Assembly: GCA_020845935.1 (NCBI GenBank) | Contig: JADLEV010000005.1 | Span: 1 to 37,210 of the forward strand | Direction: 5' to 3' | Origin: Gammaproteobacteria bacterium | Lineage (GTDB): Bacteria > Pseudomonadota > Gammaproteobacteria > Ga0077536 | Length of the DNA stretch: 37,210 bases | Part shown: in pieces, positions 24,492-32,392 of the stretch | Layout of the letters: each line of letters begins with the position of its first letter | Numbering within the stretch: the stretch's first letter is position 1 | Program-made: the position numbers and the translations under genes | The notes under the pieces: generated by a model | Database searches by the model: none | What the model saw: the letters and a program-made list of their open reading frames with translations, nothing else | What the model was told of the DNA's origin: nothing

Positions 24492-25387
24492 AGCGGTTGC
24501 CCCAATGCCATCGCGACCAGCAGTCCGCTCAGCATTCGGCCGCGGCGCAGCGGTGAGCACAGCAGCCCCGCGAGCAGATGGCCCATCGCGGCCATCCGCC
24601 GACCGCTGCGGTATTCCCATTTGGCATAGTCGGCGAGCACGCTGGCATACCCGGCGCGCCACAATGCGCCACGTTCATCGGGCGGCAGCAGCGTCCGGTT
24701 CTTGCGCATGACCTGCACTGCGGACGCGCGCATCACGTCGAGATTGCGGCTCATGCTGCCCGGTTGCTTCACGATCACGGTCAGCGTCTCATCGATGCAA
24801 CCGTACCCGGCGACCGCGGCGAGCCGCATCCACATGTCGATGTCTTCGAGGCTGCGCAGTGTCTCGTCGAACAGGCCCACGCGATCGAACAACGTACGGC
24901 GGACCAGCACGCCGGAGCCGCTGCCGGGAATCGAACCATGGCGCAGGAACAGCGTGCGGAGCAGTGTGCCGTCGAGGCGCGGGCACCCCCACTGGCCGGT
25001 CTCGGTGCCGTCCGGCGCCACGATGCGCGCGCAGGTGGAACAGAAGCCGAGGTCGGGATGACGTTGCATCAGATCGATCTGCCGCGCCAGCTTGTCCGGC
25101 AGCCACCAGTCGTCGGCATCGAGCAGGGCGATGAACTCGCCGCGCGCCTCGCGGATGCCTCGGTTGCGTGCGTTCGACAAACCGCCGTTCGGCTGTGTGA
25201 TGCTCCGGATGCGCGTCCCGTACGAAGCGAGGATGTCGCCGGTCGCATCGCTGCTGCCGTCATTGACGACGATGACCTCGCGCGCCGTCCAGGATTGCGC
25301 GAGCGCCGAATCGATCGCCCGGCGGACGAATGTGGCCGCGTTCCAGGCGGGGATGATGACGCTGACGACGGGCGCGGGGTCACGCAT
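24488..25387 (-). CDS. GT2-family glycosyltransferase
   Basis: About 299 residues from the ATG at 25387, which overlaps the upstream sulfotransferase stop by eight bases; the tracker's start at 25402 is a TTG five codons earlier. GT-A fold signatures: PVVSVIIPAWNAATFVRRAIDSALAQSW, VIVVNDGSSDATGD, NGGLSNARNRGIREARGEFIALLDADDWW (the DxD-type metal and nucleotide-sugar site). The C-terminal third has basic and hydrophobic helices (MLSGLLVAMALG) that may sit on the membrane. It probably adds a strain-specific sugar; donor unknown. It is coupled to the sulfatase-fold gene downstream. Confidence 0.88.
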   Translation of the reverse strand: MRDPAPVVSVIIPAWNAATFVRRAIDSALAQSWTAREVIVVNDGSSDATGDILASYGTRIRSITQPNGGLSNARNRGIREARGEFIALLDADDWWLPDKLARQIDLMQRHPDLGFCSTCARIVAPDGTETGQWGCPRLDGTLLRTLFLRHGSIPGSGSGVLVRRTLFDRVGLFDETLRSLEDIDMWMRLAAVAGYGCIDETLTVIVKQPGSMSRNLDVMRASAVQVMRKNRTLLPPDERGALWRAGYASVLADYAKWEYRSGRRMAAMGHLLAGLLCSPLRRGRMLSGLLVAMALGQPL

Positions 25388-26333
25388 CGGCGTCGTAGCC
25401 AAGCCGCTGCATCATCGGCCGGATCCGTTCGTGGACCCGGGCAATCGCTTCGGGATGGCGCTCGCGCCATTTCGCGCGACGCGGCGGGCCGGAGACGAGG
25501 CTCGTCGGCCGCTGGTGCAGGTCGGCGCAGCGCGCGCGGACGGTATCGGTGAACGGCAGACCCAGCCGTTCGAACACGCTCCGGAACAACTCGACCGGTT
25601 GCGCGACCAGATCCTCGTAGCGGATCCGGATCCAGCGGTCCGGGGCGATCCGCTCGGCCGCGTCGAGCGCAAGCCGGTTCGCCGTGATCCACTGATACGC
25701 GCAGACCTCTTCCAGCGGGGCGTGGTTGTAGTCGCGCCAGCCCGGTGGAAGAAAGAAGTGCCATTCGCGGAATTCACCATTGTTGATCGCGATGTCCGCC
25801 GGTGCCGGCCCAAAGAACTGGTTCAGGCCGAAGGAGCCGTCGCTGCGTCCTTCGCGCCAGCCATCCATCATCGAACTGATGTTGTCGCGGCCATCGCGCT
25901 GGATGAACACGTAGCGCGCTTCCGGAAACAGCTTGTCGAGATAGGAAACACGCAGCGTGTTGATGCAGGTCTTGTCGAGCACCTGACCGCGACCGAGCCG
26001 CTGGTAGAAAAAACGAAAGGCGGCGGCGCGATGATGCGGTCGCGCGTGCCGGGCCTCGGCGGCTTCGGACAGCCAGCCGTTGCGAAGGGGACCGTACAGG
26101 TCATTCCAGAACTGCGGGATTTCGTAGCCGAAGTTCAGCAGCTTCGGCGCGGCGGCCAGCGTCTCGAACGTGACCGTGGTTCCCGAGCGCGAACAGCCGA
26201 TGACGAAGATCGGGTCGGGCATCCGTGGCCGCAGCGCGTCCCACCACAGGCCTCGCAGGCTCCACCGCAGGGCGCGCCAGTTCTTCGCGCGGATCGCTGG
26301 ATCGCGCAGTTTGGCGAGCTTAGCGATCGGCAT
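25380..26333 (-). CDS. PAPS-dependent sulfotransferase family protein (3 of 5)
   Basis: About 317 residues from the ATG at 26333 (MPIAKLAKLRDPAIRAKNW), overlapping the upstream GT2 stop by 14 bases; the tracker's start at 26405 is a TTG deeper in that gene. PAPS loop: DPIFVIGCSRSGTTVTFETL. The 3'-phosphate motif is VFIQRDGRDNISSMMDGW, again with R-x7-S. A long insertion with many aromatic residues (GYEIPQFWNDLYG, AFRFFYQRLG) and a late IRYEDLVAQPVELFRSVFERLGL match the bacterial sulfotransferase_3 pattern. Placed among four GT2 genes, so its acceptor is probably a sugar of the same repeat unit (inference). Confidence 0.85.
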   Translation of the reverse strand: MPIAKLAKLRDPAIRAKNWRALRWSLRGLWWDALRPRMPDPIFVIGCSRSGTTVTFETLAAAPKLLNFGYEIPQFWNDLYGPLRNGWLSEAAEARHARPHHRAAAFRFFYQRLGRGQVLDKTCINTLRVSYLDKLFPEARYVFIQRDGRDNISSMMDGWREGRSDGSFGLNQFFGPAPADIAINNGEFREWHFFLPPGWRDYNHAPLEEVCAYQWITANRLALDAAERIAPDRWIRIRYEDLVAQPVELFRSVFERLGLPFTDTVRARCADLHQRPTSLVSGPPRRAKWRERHPEAIARVHERIRPMMQRLGYDADA

Positions 26334-27354
26334 GGTTCGAATCCAAGGAGTGCTCGGTTCTTTCGGCGGCCCGGCGCCGTTGGCTGAATCCCTTGACTTC
26401 GCCAAGCGCGGCCGCGAGCCGTGTCAGATAGAACCGGCGGCGTTGCTGTGACAGCGAGCACAATGCCTGCACGGCGTAGGTCAGCGATTTGCGCACGGTG
26501 AACAACGGCACCGGCCACGGTGAATCGGAGCCGTGGCCGAGCCGCGCGGTCGACGCCGAGCGCTCATACGCCTTTTGCATCAGATAACGCAGCGTCAGCC
26601 GTGTGTTGTCGACATAGTGGTACTGCAACATCGTGGGTTCGTAGTAAAGGTGCGCGCCCGCGGCGACACCGCGTCGCACCCATTCGATGTCTTCCGCGCC
26701 GCCGAGATCATGTCCGTGTGGCCCGAGTTCCAGCCGGAACGGGCCGATGCGTTCGAACAATCCTTGCCGGATGGCGAGGTTGCCGCCGCCCGGCGTCGCA
26801 CTGCCCGGCGCGACGAATTTCGATTCATCGCCCAGATCGAAGCGTGGCACCGGCAGCGGATAGATCCGGTAGGGTCCGGAATCGTGTGTCCATGCCGGCT
26901 CGGTGCCATCCCAGTCCGGCAGGATCCGACCACAGAAGAAATCCGCCTCCGGCACGCGCGCCGCCGCCGCGTGAATCGCGGCGAGGTAGCCAGCGTCGAC
27001 CCGGTGGTCATCATCGACGAAGGCGATCGCGCGGCCGTGCGCCAAGGGCAGCGCCAGGTTCAACGCATGGCTCTTGCCAGGCACCGGATCCTCGATCCAG
27101 CGGAGCGGCAGCGAGGTCCCGTCGGGCTCGGTCCCGGATTCGCGGGCGCGGATGCGATCGCCTAGCCAGGCCGTGGTTCGATCGGAGCAGGCATTCGCGA
27201 CGACGAATATGCCGATGCGGGATCCCGCAGGGCGCGTACAGCGATCCAGGGACGACAGGGTGCGCGCGAGCAGATCGGCGCGATCGTGCGTGCAAATCAG
27301 AACTTCCAGATCCGGCGAATCGGGATAGTCGCGGCTGCGCGACGGCGAGGTCAT
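26320..27354 (-). CDS. GT2-family glycosyltransferase
   Basis: A 344-residue GT-A enzyme. It shows LEVLICTHDRADLLARTLSSLD, GIFVVANACSDRTTAWL (the NxCxD variant of the NDGSxD motif), GKSHALNLALPLAHGRAIAFVDDDHRVD as the metal/donor site, and GGAEDIEWVRRGVAAGAHLYYEP in the acceptor half, with the ED dyad of processive and non-processive GT2 proteins. The ATG start at 27354 is 13 bases after the stop of the neighbouring GT2 gene. Together with the next two genes it forms a row of related but distinct GT2 enzymes; sugar specificity cannot be inferred. Confidence 0.88.
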   Translation of the reverse strand: MTSPSRSRDYPDSPDLEVLICTHDRADLLARTLSSLDRCTRPAGSRIGIFVVANACSDRTTAWLGDRIRARESGTEPDGTSLPLRWIEDPVPGKSHALNLALPLAHGRAIAFVDDDHRVDAGYLAAIHAAAARVPEADFFCGRILPDWDGTEPAWTHDSGPYRIYPLPVPRFDLGDESKFVAPGSATPGGGNLAIRQGLFERIGPFRLELGPHGHDLGGAEDIEWVRRGVAAGAHLYYEPTMLQYHYVDNTRLTLRYLMQKAYERSASTARLGHGSDSPWPVPLFTVRKSLTYAVQALCSLSQQRRRFYLTRLAAALGEVKGFSQRRRAAERTEHSLDSNHADR

Positions 27355-27367
27355 GAAGAACCTGAGC

Positions 27368-28318
27368 TCAGTGATCGGCTGGTGGTGACCGATGCCGCAG
27401 GATCCGCCCCCAGATCATGCCGAGTGCGTTGCTGCCGTTCATCGCCTGACGCAACACCCCGGGCTGGCGGCCGACGAACATCGCAGCGGTCCTGCCCCAG
27501 GCCTTGAGTGCCTGCAACACCATGAACGGAGGCACGCCGTAGATCGTGGCCGGGTAGTTGCCGGTCTGGAACTGGCCTTGCTTGCGGCCAGCGATGAAGT
27601 GCAACTTGAGAAAGTAGCCGCGCTTGAGGCGCCATGCATCGACATAGTGTTCGACCACCATGTCCGGCCGGTAACGGATCTTCAGGCCGCGGTCGACCAT
27701 CGCGCGAAAGATGATCGCATCGGATCCGCCGCCGACCGAGTGGCCGAGGCGGTTGTAGCGCGTATCAAAGCGCAGCTCCGGGTCACGCGCGAAGATCTCC
27801 ATCCGGTAGGCAACGTTCGCGGTCCACAGCGGCGTGGAGTTGTCGGTGATCCAGACTGCTTCATGACCGTGGTCGATCTCGGCGAGAAAGCCGAGCAGTT
27901 CGTCGCTGAGCCAACGCGGTCGGGGGTGTGGCGCGAACATGATTTCGACCCGGCCTCCGGCCACCTCGGCTCCTTCTCTGTCGAGTGCATCGACGGCCGC
28001 GGCAAGCAGGCCCGCACCCGGCAGTTCGTCATCGTCCATGAACAGCATGTAATCGGAGCCGCGCTCGAGGCACTCGGCCAAGGCGCGGTTGCGCGCGAAC
28101 GGGATGCCCTGGGTCGTTTCCCGCACGAAATGCAACCGGACCCCGGGCTCCGCCGCGAGTCGCGCCAGGACTTCCTGTGTCGCATCGGTGCTGTTGTTGT
28201 CGATCACGAGGATGTCGAACGGAATCGGGCACTGCTGCGCCCGCAGGGCGGCGACGAGCGCCGGCAGGCGCGTGGCGCGATTGTAGGTGCAGAACGTGGC
28301 GGTGATGCGTTTGGTCAT
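27368..28318 (-). CDS. GT2-family glycosyltransferase
   Basis: A 316-residue GT-A enzyme starting MTKRITATFCTYNRATRLPALVAAL. It has FDILVIDNNSTDATQEVL, IPFARNRALAECLERGSDYMLFMDDDELPG (DDD metal site) and, in the acceptor half, NRLGHSVGGGSDAIIFRAMVDRGLKIRYRPD. This arrangement is typical of 'glycosyltransferase family 2' members that add a single sugar. A C-terminal hydrophobic and basic segment (AMNGSNALGMIWGRILRH) suggests membrane association. The ATG at 28318 overlaps the stop of the preceding GT2 (ATGA), so the run is translationally coupled. Confidence 0.88.
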   Translation of the reverse strand: MTKRITATFCTYNRATRLPALVAALRAQQCPIPFDILVIDNNSTDATQEVLARLAAEPGVRLHFVRETTQGIPFARNRALAECLERGSDYMLFMDDDELPGAGLLAAAVDALDREGAEVAGGRVEIMFAPHPRPRWLSDELLGFLAEIDHGHEAVWITDNSTPLWTANVAYRMEIFARDPELRFDTRYNRLGHSVGGGSDAIIFRAMVDRGLKIRYRPDMVVEHYVDAWRLKRGYFLKLHFIAGRKQGQFQTGNYPATIYGVPPFMVLQALKAWGRTAAMFVGRQPGVLRQAMNGSNALGMIWGRILRHRSPPADH

Positions 28319-29256
28319 GGTGTTCTGGTATCGCGGAGCTTCAGCAGGCGTACATGGAGGTTTAGCGGCAGCAGGGCGGGAAGCATGTAGGTCCAGTCGC
28401 GCACGGTCCCGTACCCGGCCCGCATCACCTTGCGAAACAAGGCGCGTGCCGCCGGCAAATCGCGGTCCCAGTAGCAGGCGTAGGCGCGCCGCAGCAGTTC
28501 GCCGGTCACCAGCTTGCGGATCTTCGCGCGGCCGAGCAGGCGCGTCGCCTGCGGATTCTGTTCAAGAAACTTCTGCTGCGCCCGATGGTGGTTCAGCGCG
28601 ACGCGCAACCGGTTCTTCGTGATCTGCGCGCCACCATGGTGCTGGTAGAAGGCCAGGACTTCCGGCACGAGCACGAGCCGGCCTTGTGGCGCGACCCGCA
28701 TCCAGAGGTCGTAGTCTTCGGAGGTCTTGAACGAGACATCGAATCCTTGAGTACGCAAGAGATCCTCGCGGCGGCTCAGCACGGCATGGATTGGCCAGCG
28801 GCAGCCGCCGAGAAGGACTTCAAAGCGATCCATCGGGTCGTAATCCGGCGGCACGAACGGCTGGCCTCGGCCACCAGTGACACCGATATTCTGCCAGCCG
28901 CAATAGGCCAACACGGCATCCGGGCGCGGCGCGAGGGTAGCGTGCATCTTGTGAAGAAACTCTGGATCCCAGGTATCGTCTGCATCGAGGAAGGCGATGT
29001 AGCTGCCACGCGCCGCGGCAAGACCGGTGTTGCGCGCGCCTGCCGAGCCCTGATTCGATTGCACCAGCACCTGGATGCGCGGGTCCTCGATCTTTCGAGC
29101 GATTGTGGCGGAGTCATCGCGCGAGCCGTCATCGATGATGAGCAACTCCCAGTCGGTGAAGGTTTGAGCGCACACGCTGGCGATCGAACCGAGGATGGTC
29201 TGCGCGCTGTTGTAGCACGGCATGATGATCGTGATGGCCGGTGCCGTGGCGGTCAT
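28315..29256 (-). CDS. GT2-family glycosyltransferase
   Basis: About 313 residues from the ATG at 29256, whose ATGA overlaps the deacetylase stop; the tracker's start at 29448 lies 64 codons inside that gene. The protein begins MTATAPAITIIMPCYNSAQTILGSIASVCAQTF and continues ELLIIDDGSRDDSATIA and GSAGARNTGLAAARGSYIAFLDADDTW, a textbook WcaA-like GT-A site. The second half contains SFKTSEDYDLWMRVAPQGRLV with the acceptor-side ED motif. Inferred to extend the repeat unit on the cytoplasmic face. Confidence 0.9.
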   Translation of the reverse strand: MTATAPAITIIMPCYNSAQTILGSIASVCAQTFTDWELLIIDDGSRDDSATIARKIEDPRIQVLVQSNQGSAGARNTGLAAARGSYIAFLDADDTWDPEFLHKMHATLAPRPDAVLAYCGWQNIGVTGGRGQPFVPPDYDPMDRFEVLLGGCRWPIHAVLSRREDLLRTQGFDVSFKTSEDYDLWMRVAPQGRLVLVPEVLAFYQHHGGAQITKNRLRVALNHHRAQQKFLEQNPQATRLLGRAKIRKLVTGELLRRAYACYWDRDLPAARALFRKVMRAGYGTVRDWTYMLPALLPLNLHVRLLKLRDTRTP

Positions 29257-30056
29257 CGGCTCAATCCACGCGCCCGCGCGTAGAGGCGCTTGCCGACATA
29301 GCGGAGCAACGGCGCGAAGCCTCCATCGTTGGTCAGCAGCGCCAGCTTGCGCGTGAAACGCGCCGCCGTATCGCGGTTCACGATCTCCAGTCGGCGCAGA
29401 CGATAGGGATTGCCATCCTTCAATGCCGCGCCGGGCTGCGTGGTGCATGCCGCGCTGTATCCGGCCGTGCGCACGGCGTCCTCGCAGCGTGCGTCCCAGG
29501 CGCCATAGGGGTAGGCGAAGCTCGTCACTGGCTTGCCGAGAATGTCCTCCAGTGCCGACTTTGAATCGCGCACCTCACGGGCGAGTGCCTCGTCCGTGAG
29601 TCCGGGCAGGCGGACATGGTCGACGCCATGTGCTCCGATCTCCATGCCCGCTGCATCCAGTTGCCGGATCTCCTCGGCGTTCAGCAAGCGCCCGGCAGGG
29701 CGCCCCGAATCCGGCCAATACGGCACTTGGCCGATCGATCCCGTGACGATGAAGAAGGTTGCGCGCATGGCACGCGCCTCCAGTGCGGCGGCAGCATCGA
29801 GATTGTTGGCAAAGCCGTCGTCGAAGGTAATCGCGACGGCGTTCGCGCCGGTAGCGATGCGGCTGGGTCCCACCAGCTCGCGAATCGCGCAGGTCGTTCG
29901 GCCGGCTTCGTGCAACAGACGAATCTGGTCGTTGAACCTGTTCGCGGAAACAGACCATTTCCATGCAGGTGTTTGCACGCAGTCTTCCAGAGCGTGGTAC
30001 ATGAGGGCCACGGGACCGGCGCTGTTCTGCTTGCCTTGAATGGACAACCTGAGCAT
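29253..30056 (-). CDS. Polysaccharide deacetylase, NodB fold
   Basis: About 267 residues from the ATG at 30056 (MLRLSIQGKQNSAGPVALMYHALED); TTG at 30077 and GTG at 30065 are weaker alternatives. The NodB motifs are complete: AVAITFDDGFANN (catalytic and metal Asp), EIGAHGVDHVRLPGL (His-x3-His) and SFAYPYGAWD (motif 3). YHALED and the length match single-domain 'polysaccharide deacetylase family' proteins of capsule and O-antigen loci. No signal peptide is evident. Unlike the XrtA-core deacetylase at 4610 it lacks the DUF3473 tail. Predicted to remove acetyl groups from a sugar of the repeat unit, possibly exposing an amine for sulfation or acylation (inference). Confidence 0.88.
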   Translation of the reverse strand: MLRLSIQGKQNSAGPVALMYHALEDCVQTPAWKWSVSANRFNDQIRLLHEAGRTTCAIRELVGPSRIATGANAVAITFDDGFANNLDAAAALEARAMRATFFIVTGSIGQVPYWPDSGRPAGRLLNAEEIRQLDAAGMEIGAHGVDHVRLPGLTDEALAREVRDSKSALEDILGKPVTSFAYPYGAWDARCEDAVRTAGYSAACTTQPGAALKDGNPYRLRRLEIVNRDTAARFTRKLALLTNDGGFAPLLRYVGKRLYARARGLSR

Positions 30057-30153
30057 TGGTTTCACTTGACCAGCCAATTGGCGCGGTGCGCGGTCACGCC
30101 GGTAGCACTGCTACCGGGTTCTCGACACGATGCATATCATGGCTGCCTCAATA
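30057..30153 (-). promoter_or_regulatory. 97-base spacer upstream of the deacetylase
   Basis: One of the few true gaps inside the minus-strand run. It holds a perfect palindrome (30099-30117) and an AT-rich patch (atattattttc) next to the upstream stop, so a separate promoter for the downstream genes is possible. No promoter match is strong enough to name. Confidence 0.4.
30099..30117. repeat. 19-base palindrome CCGGTAGC-N3-GCTACCGG
   Basis: Perfect 8-bp arms (30099-30106 and 30110-30117) around ACT; the A and T could pair as well. No T run follows on either strand, so a protein-binding site is at least as likely as a terminator. A nine-base half site, CCGGTAGCA, recurs at 31169-31177 in the divergent promoter gap. 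Confidence 0.75.
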
Positions 30154-31038
30154 TTATTTTCCAGCGGTCGTTGGCCCCAGCCATCGCTGCCGCAACGTCG
30201 CGAGTTCACCGGGGGTGTAATAGTGCGTTGCGAACTTCGAGCGGTACATCCGATCGATGTAATTCTCCGGCAGCAGGACGTTCGCGATGAAGTCTCCGTA
30301 CATCGAATACGATGGATCCCGCTCGGTGACGTGCGTCTGTTTCAATTCCGGAATACGCAGGCCGAGATACTCGGTGAAGGCCTCCCGATAGCACGCATTC
30401 AGAGTTTCGACCTTGATGAGCAACAACGCGAGCCCATCGTCTCGGATGATCTGATAGCCCTTGTCGGCGGGGAACTCGTGCTGATACACGTCGATGCCGA
30501 ATACGTCCCTGACCTCCTCATCGAACCAGCGCAGCGGCTGATCGTGCGGAAAGCGTTCGAGAAACACGTCAAGGATGTCCTGATGCGACAGCGTACCGGC
30601 GCGGTGGCGCCGGAAAAACTCCGGAATGAACGCCTCGATGCTGAGGAAAAACACCGAGAGATTGCGTGCCACCGGTTCGCGGAACACCGTCACCAGATGC
30701 CAGTGGCGATGGCGTGGCCCCAGACGGCCGATCTCGTCCGCGATGCGGCGGCTAGTGCGAACGTTCAGCGGATGCTGCCGTTCGGACTGACCGTTCACCC
30801 AGCCAATACGTTTTTCGACGCTTTCCGGATTGAGCCAGTGGGTATGAAAGACCGGCATCGTGAGACCCGCCGCACGCAGCGTGTTCACCGTCGTCATCGA
30901 ACCGGCGCGCCCCATCTGGTGCACCAGCAGCGCCGGTTCGCGGGTACGCAGATGCGCTTCGAGGGACTCGACGCTGCGCTGGTTCTTCCGGCGGGTGTGC
31001 CAGGAATAAAGTAATCGCTTCGGCGTGGCGAGGATCAC
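30154..31038 (-). CDS. Sulfotransferase-fold protein (4 of 5), putative capsular-synthesis (NKWYS-like) type
   Basis: About 294 residues from the GTG at 31038, chosen because GGAG precedes it by six bases; the TTG at 31050 used by the track would bury that site in the coding sequence. The nucleotide loop is ALLVHQMGRAGSMTTVNTLRAAG, a divergent form (GRAGS instead of RSGT), and the 3'-phosphate motif is LVTVFREPVARNLSVFF with R-x7-S intact. This combination recalls proteins annotated 'putative capsular polysaccharide synthesis', a branch of the sulfotransferase fold. Sulfation of the polymer is the likely function, but less certain than for the other four. It is the first gene of the minus-strand run and faces the divergent promoter gap. 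Confidence 0.75.
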   Translation of the reverse strand: MILATPKRLLYSWHTRRKNQRSVESLEAHLRTREPALLVHQMGRAGSMTTVNTLRAAGLTMPVFHTHWLNPESVEKRIGWVNGQSERQHPLNVRTSRRIADEIGRLGPRHRHWHLVTVFREPVARNLSVFFLSIEAFIPEFFRRHRAGTLSHQDILDVFLERFPHDQPLRWFDEEVRDVFGIDVYQHEFPADKGYQIIRDDGLALLLIKVETLNACYREAFTEYLGLRIPELKQTHVTERDPSYSMYGDFIANVLLPENYIDRMYRSKFATHYYTPGELATLRQRWLGPTTAGK

Positions 31039-31044
31039 CGGGTT

Positions 31045-31048
31045 CTCC
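31045..31048 (-). promoter_or_regulatory. Shine-Dalgarno GGAG for the 30154-31038 gene
   Basis: GGAG followed by AACCCG and GTG on the minus strand. It favours the GTG at 31038 over the TTG at 31050. Confidence 0.65.
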
Positions 31049-31152
31049 AACGGGAAATATCGTGTGATCTTAATGCCTGACGCAGGTATTGATTGGTTCC
31101 GCGTTTGTTACGCAATGTGGAAGCATGGATCGGTATTCGACAAAATGGGGTA

Positions 31153-31166
31153 GTGTCTGCCGACAC
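31153..31166. promoter_or_regulatory. Operator-like palindrome GTGTC-TGCC-GACAC
   Basis: Perfect 5-bp arms with a 4-base spacer, 78 bases before the plus-strand ATG and 115 bases from the minus-strand GTG. Size, symmetry and position suit a dimeric regulator, but no regulator gene is in the window. Confidence 0.45.
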
Positions 31167-31243
31167 GACCGGTAGCAACGGATGGAAAAGATGGGTCGGC
31201 TGGGACGCAAGCCACACTGGACGTTGTGAGGGCGAGGTGAAGG

Positions 31244-32392
31244 ATGGTCAGGTACGAGTACTTTACGCGACGCCAGGCATTGGAGTGGCAAAGCGGTACG
31301 GCGATCGATACCGCCGATCCGTTGACGAATGTCCACCCGGACTACTTCGCCTACTGCGACCCGGATCAGCTCGTCGGTGTCGGTGCGTGGGACGGTGCAC
31401 GGATGATTGGAAGGAACCTGTTCTTCCATTGCCCGATCTCGGTCCATGGTGTCGCCGTGGAGTGCGTGGTCTCGAATAACCTGTTCGTGGCTCCCGAGTA
31501 TCGACCCAAAGGGATTGGGACCTATCTCAAGATGCACGTGCTGAAACTCGGCTATCCGCAGATATCCTCCGGCGTGTCGCCGTCGATGCAGAAGGTGTAC
31601 GACGCATGGAGTGCGTATCGGCGTGTCGACGCGTCGATCACGTACTCGGTCGCGGCAGATGCGTTTGGTGTGTTGCGCGTGTCTCGCATCGCGGCGGAAC
31701 AACATCGCCTGGGTGCCGATCGCGCCGGACGTGTGGGTTTGGCGCGCCTTGCGCTCGCGCGAGCCCGTGCATCGCTGCGTCTGTTGGCCGCCGGTCCCCG
31801 GACGCGGGTGTTGGATGCAAACACCGCAGTCGGTGCGATTGACGACGTCTTGCGAAGTGCGCATCGGGTCATCCAGGTTCCGTGGAATCGGCAGGTGCTG
31901 TGCGATGCCTTGCATGGCCGGCACGCCCGGATGCATGCATGGGTGATCGAGCTTCCCGGTGGCCGGCAACAGTTCCTCAGTGCCTATCGCAAGCAGCGAC
32001 TGGTGCGCACCTTCGGCACGCGCGAGATGATGAAAACGGAGCTTCTGTTCAACGAGGCTTGGCCTCCCGTACAGGAAGATGACGTCGCGCTGACCTGCAT
32101 CGCGTTCGTGGTACGTCAAGCTCGAAGCCTCGGTGCCAGCGTGGTCCAGGTGGACGCGATGACACCGGCATTGGCGCGGATCTGCGAGCGCTTCGGCTTC
32201 GATACTTTTTATCGCAAGCGCGTGTACATCGCGCCGAACACCCGAGACAAAGATTTGTCGTCCGTTCTGTCCGACCCGGCCAACTGGTGGTGCCGTGCGA
32301 TCAACGAGAACGAGTTCGAGGAGATTGCGCTGCCTCGCGCCGGCTACACGGACTTCGCGGCTTTGATTCCTGCGATGAGCCTGTCGGCTTAG
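31244..32392 (+). CDS. GNAT-fold acyltransferase-like protein, probably two-domain
   Basis: A 382-residue protein; GAAGG just before the ATG supports the start. The N-terminal half has a clear GNAT motif A: VSNNLFVAPEYRPKGIGTYLKMH, with R87-P-K-G90-I-G92 matching the acyl-CoA pyrophosphate loop R/Q-x-x-G-x-G/A. The C-terminal half (VALTCIAFVVRQARSLGASVVQVDAM...RICERFGFDTFYRKRVYIAP) looks like a second GNAT half without that loop, as in FemAB-type tandem folds. I do not recognise a named family. It lies directly before an acyl-AMP ligase (stop TAG immediately followed by ATG) and an ACP, so transfer of an ACP- or CoA-bound acyl group onto a sugar amine or hydroxyl is the natural hypothesis. 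Confidence 0.75.
   Translation: MVRYEYFTRRQALEWQSGTAIDTADPLTNVHPDYFAYCDPDQLVGVGAWDGARMIGRNLFFHCPISVHGVAVECVVSNNLFVAPEYRPKGIGTYLKMHVLKLGYPQISSGVSPSMQKVYDAWSAYRRVDASITYSVAADAFGVLRVSRIAAEQHRLGADRAGRVGLARLALARARASLRLLAAGPRTRVLDANTAVGAIDDVLRSAHRVIQVPWNRQVLCDALHGRHARMHAWVIELPGGRQQFLSAYRKQRLVRTFGTREMMKTELLFNEAWPPVQEDDVALTCIAFVVRQARSLGASVVQVDAMTPALARICERFGFDTFYRKRVYIAPNTRDKDLSSVLSDPANWWCRAINENEFEEIALPRAGYTDFAALIPAMSLSA

Larger units (their letters stand above)
31039..31243. promoter_or_regulatory. Divergent intergenic region, probable bidirectional promoter
   Basis: About 200 bases between two genes transcribed away from each other, the largest gap in the window and locally AT-richer (gtgatcttaatgcc, gtattgattggttcc). 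It must carry promoters for the minus-strand run and for the GNAT/ligase/ACP set unless both are read from elsewhere. It contains the GTGTC-N4-GACAC palindrome and a CCGGTAGCA half site. I could not fix -35/-10 elements by eye. Confidence 0.6.

Noticed and set aside
22551-24629. 692-aa plus-strand ORF
   Set aside because: Antisense shadow of the sulfatase-fold gene; Arg/Gln/His-rich with no domain or hydrophobic pattern, a known effect of high-GC third positions.
30130-31014. 294-aa plus-strand ORF
   Set aside because: Complement of the sulfotransferase-fold gene, which has both PAPS-site motifs; the plus translation shows none.
31069-31090. CRP-like site around TGTGATC
   Set aside because: Only one half site (TGTGA) is present; no TCACA partner at the right distance.
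31094-31108. Possible sigma-54 site (TTGG-N10-GT) in the divergent gap
   Set aside because: GG and GT have the right 10-base spacing, but GT replaces the essential GC and the -24 box is poor (TTGGTTC); it would need transcript-start data.
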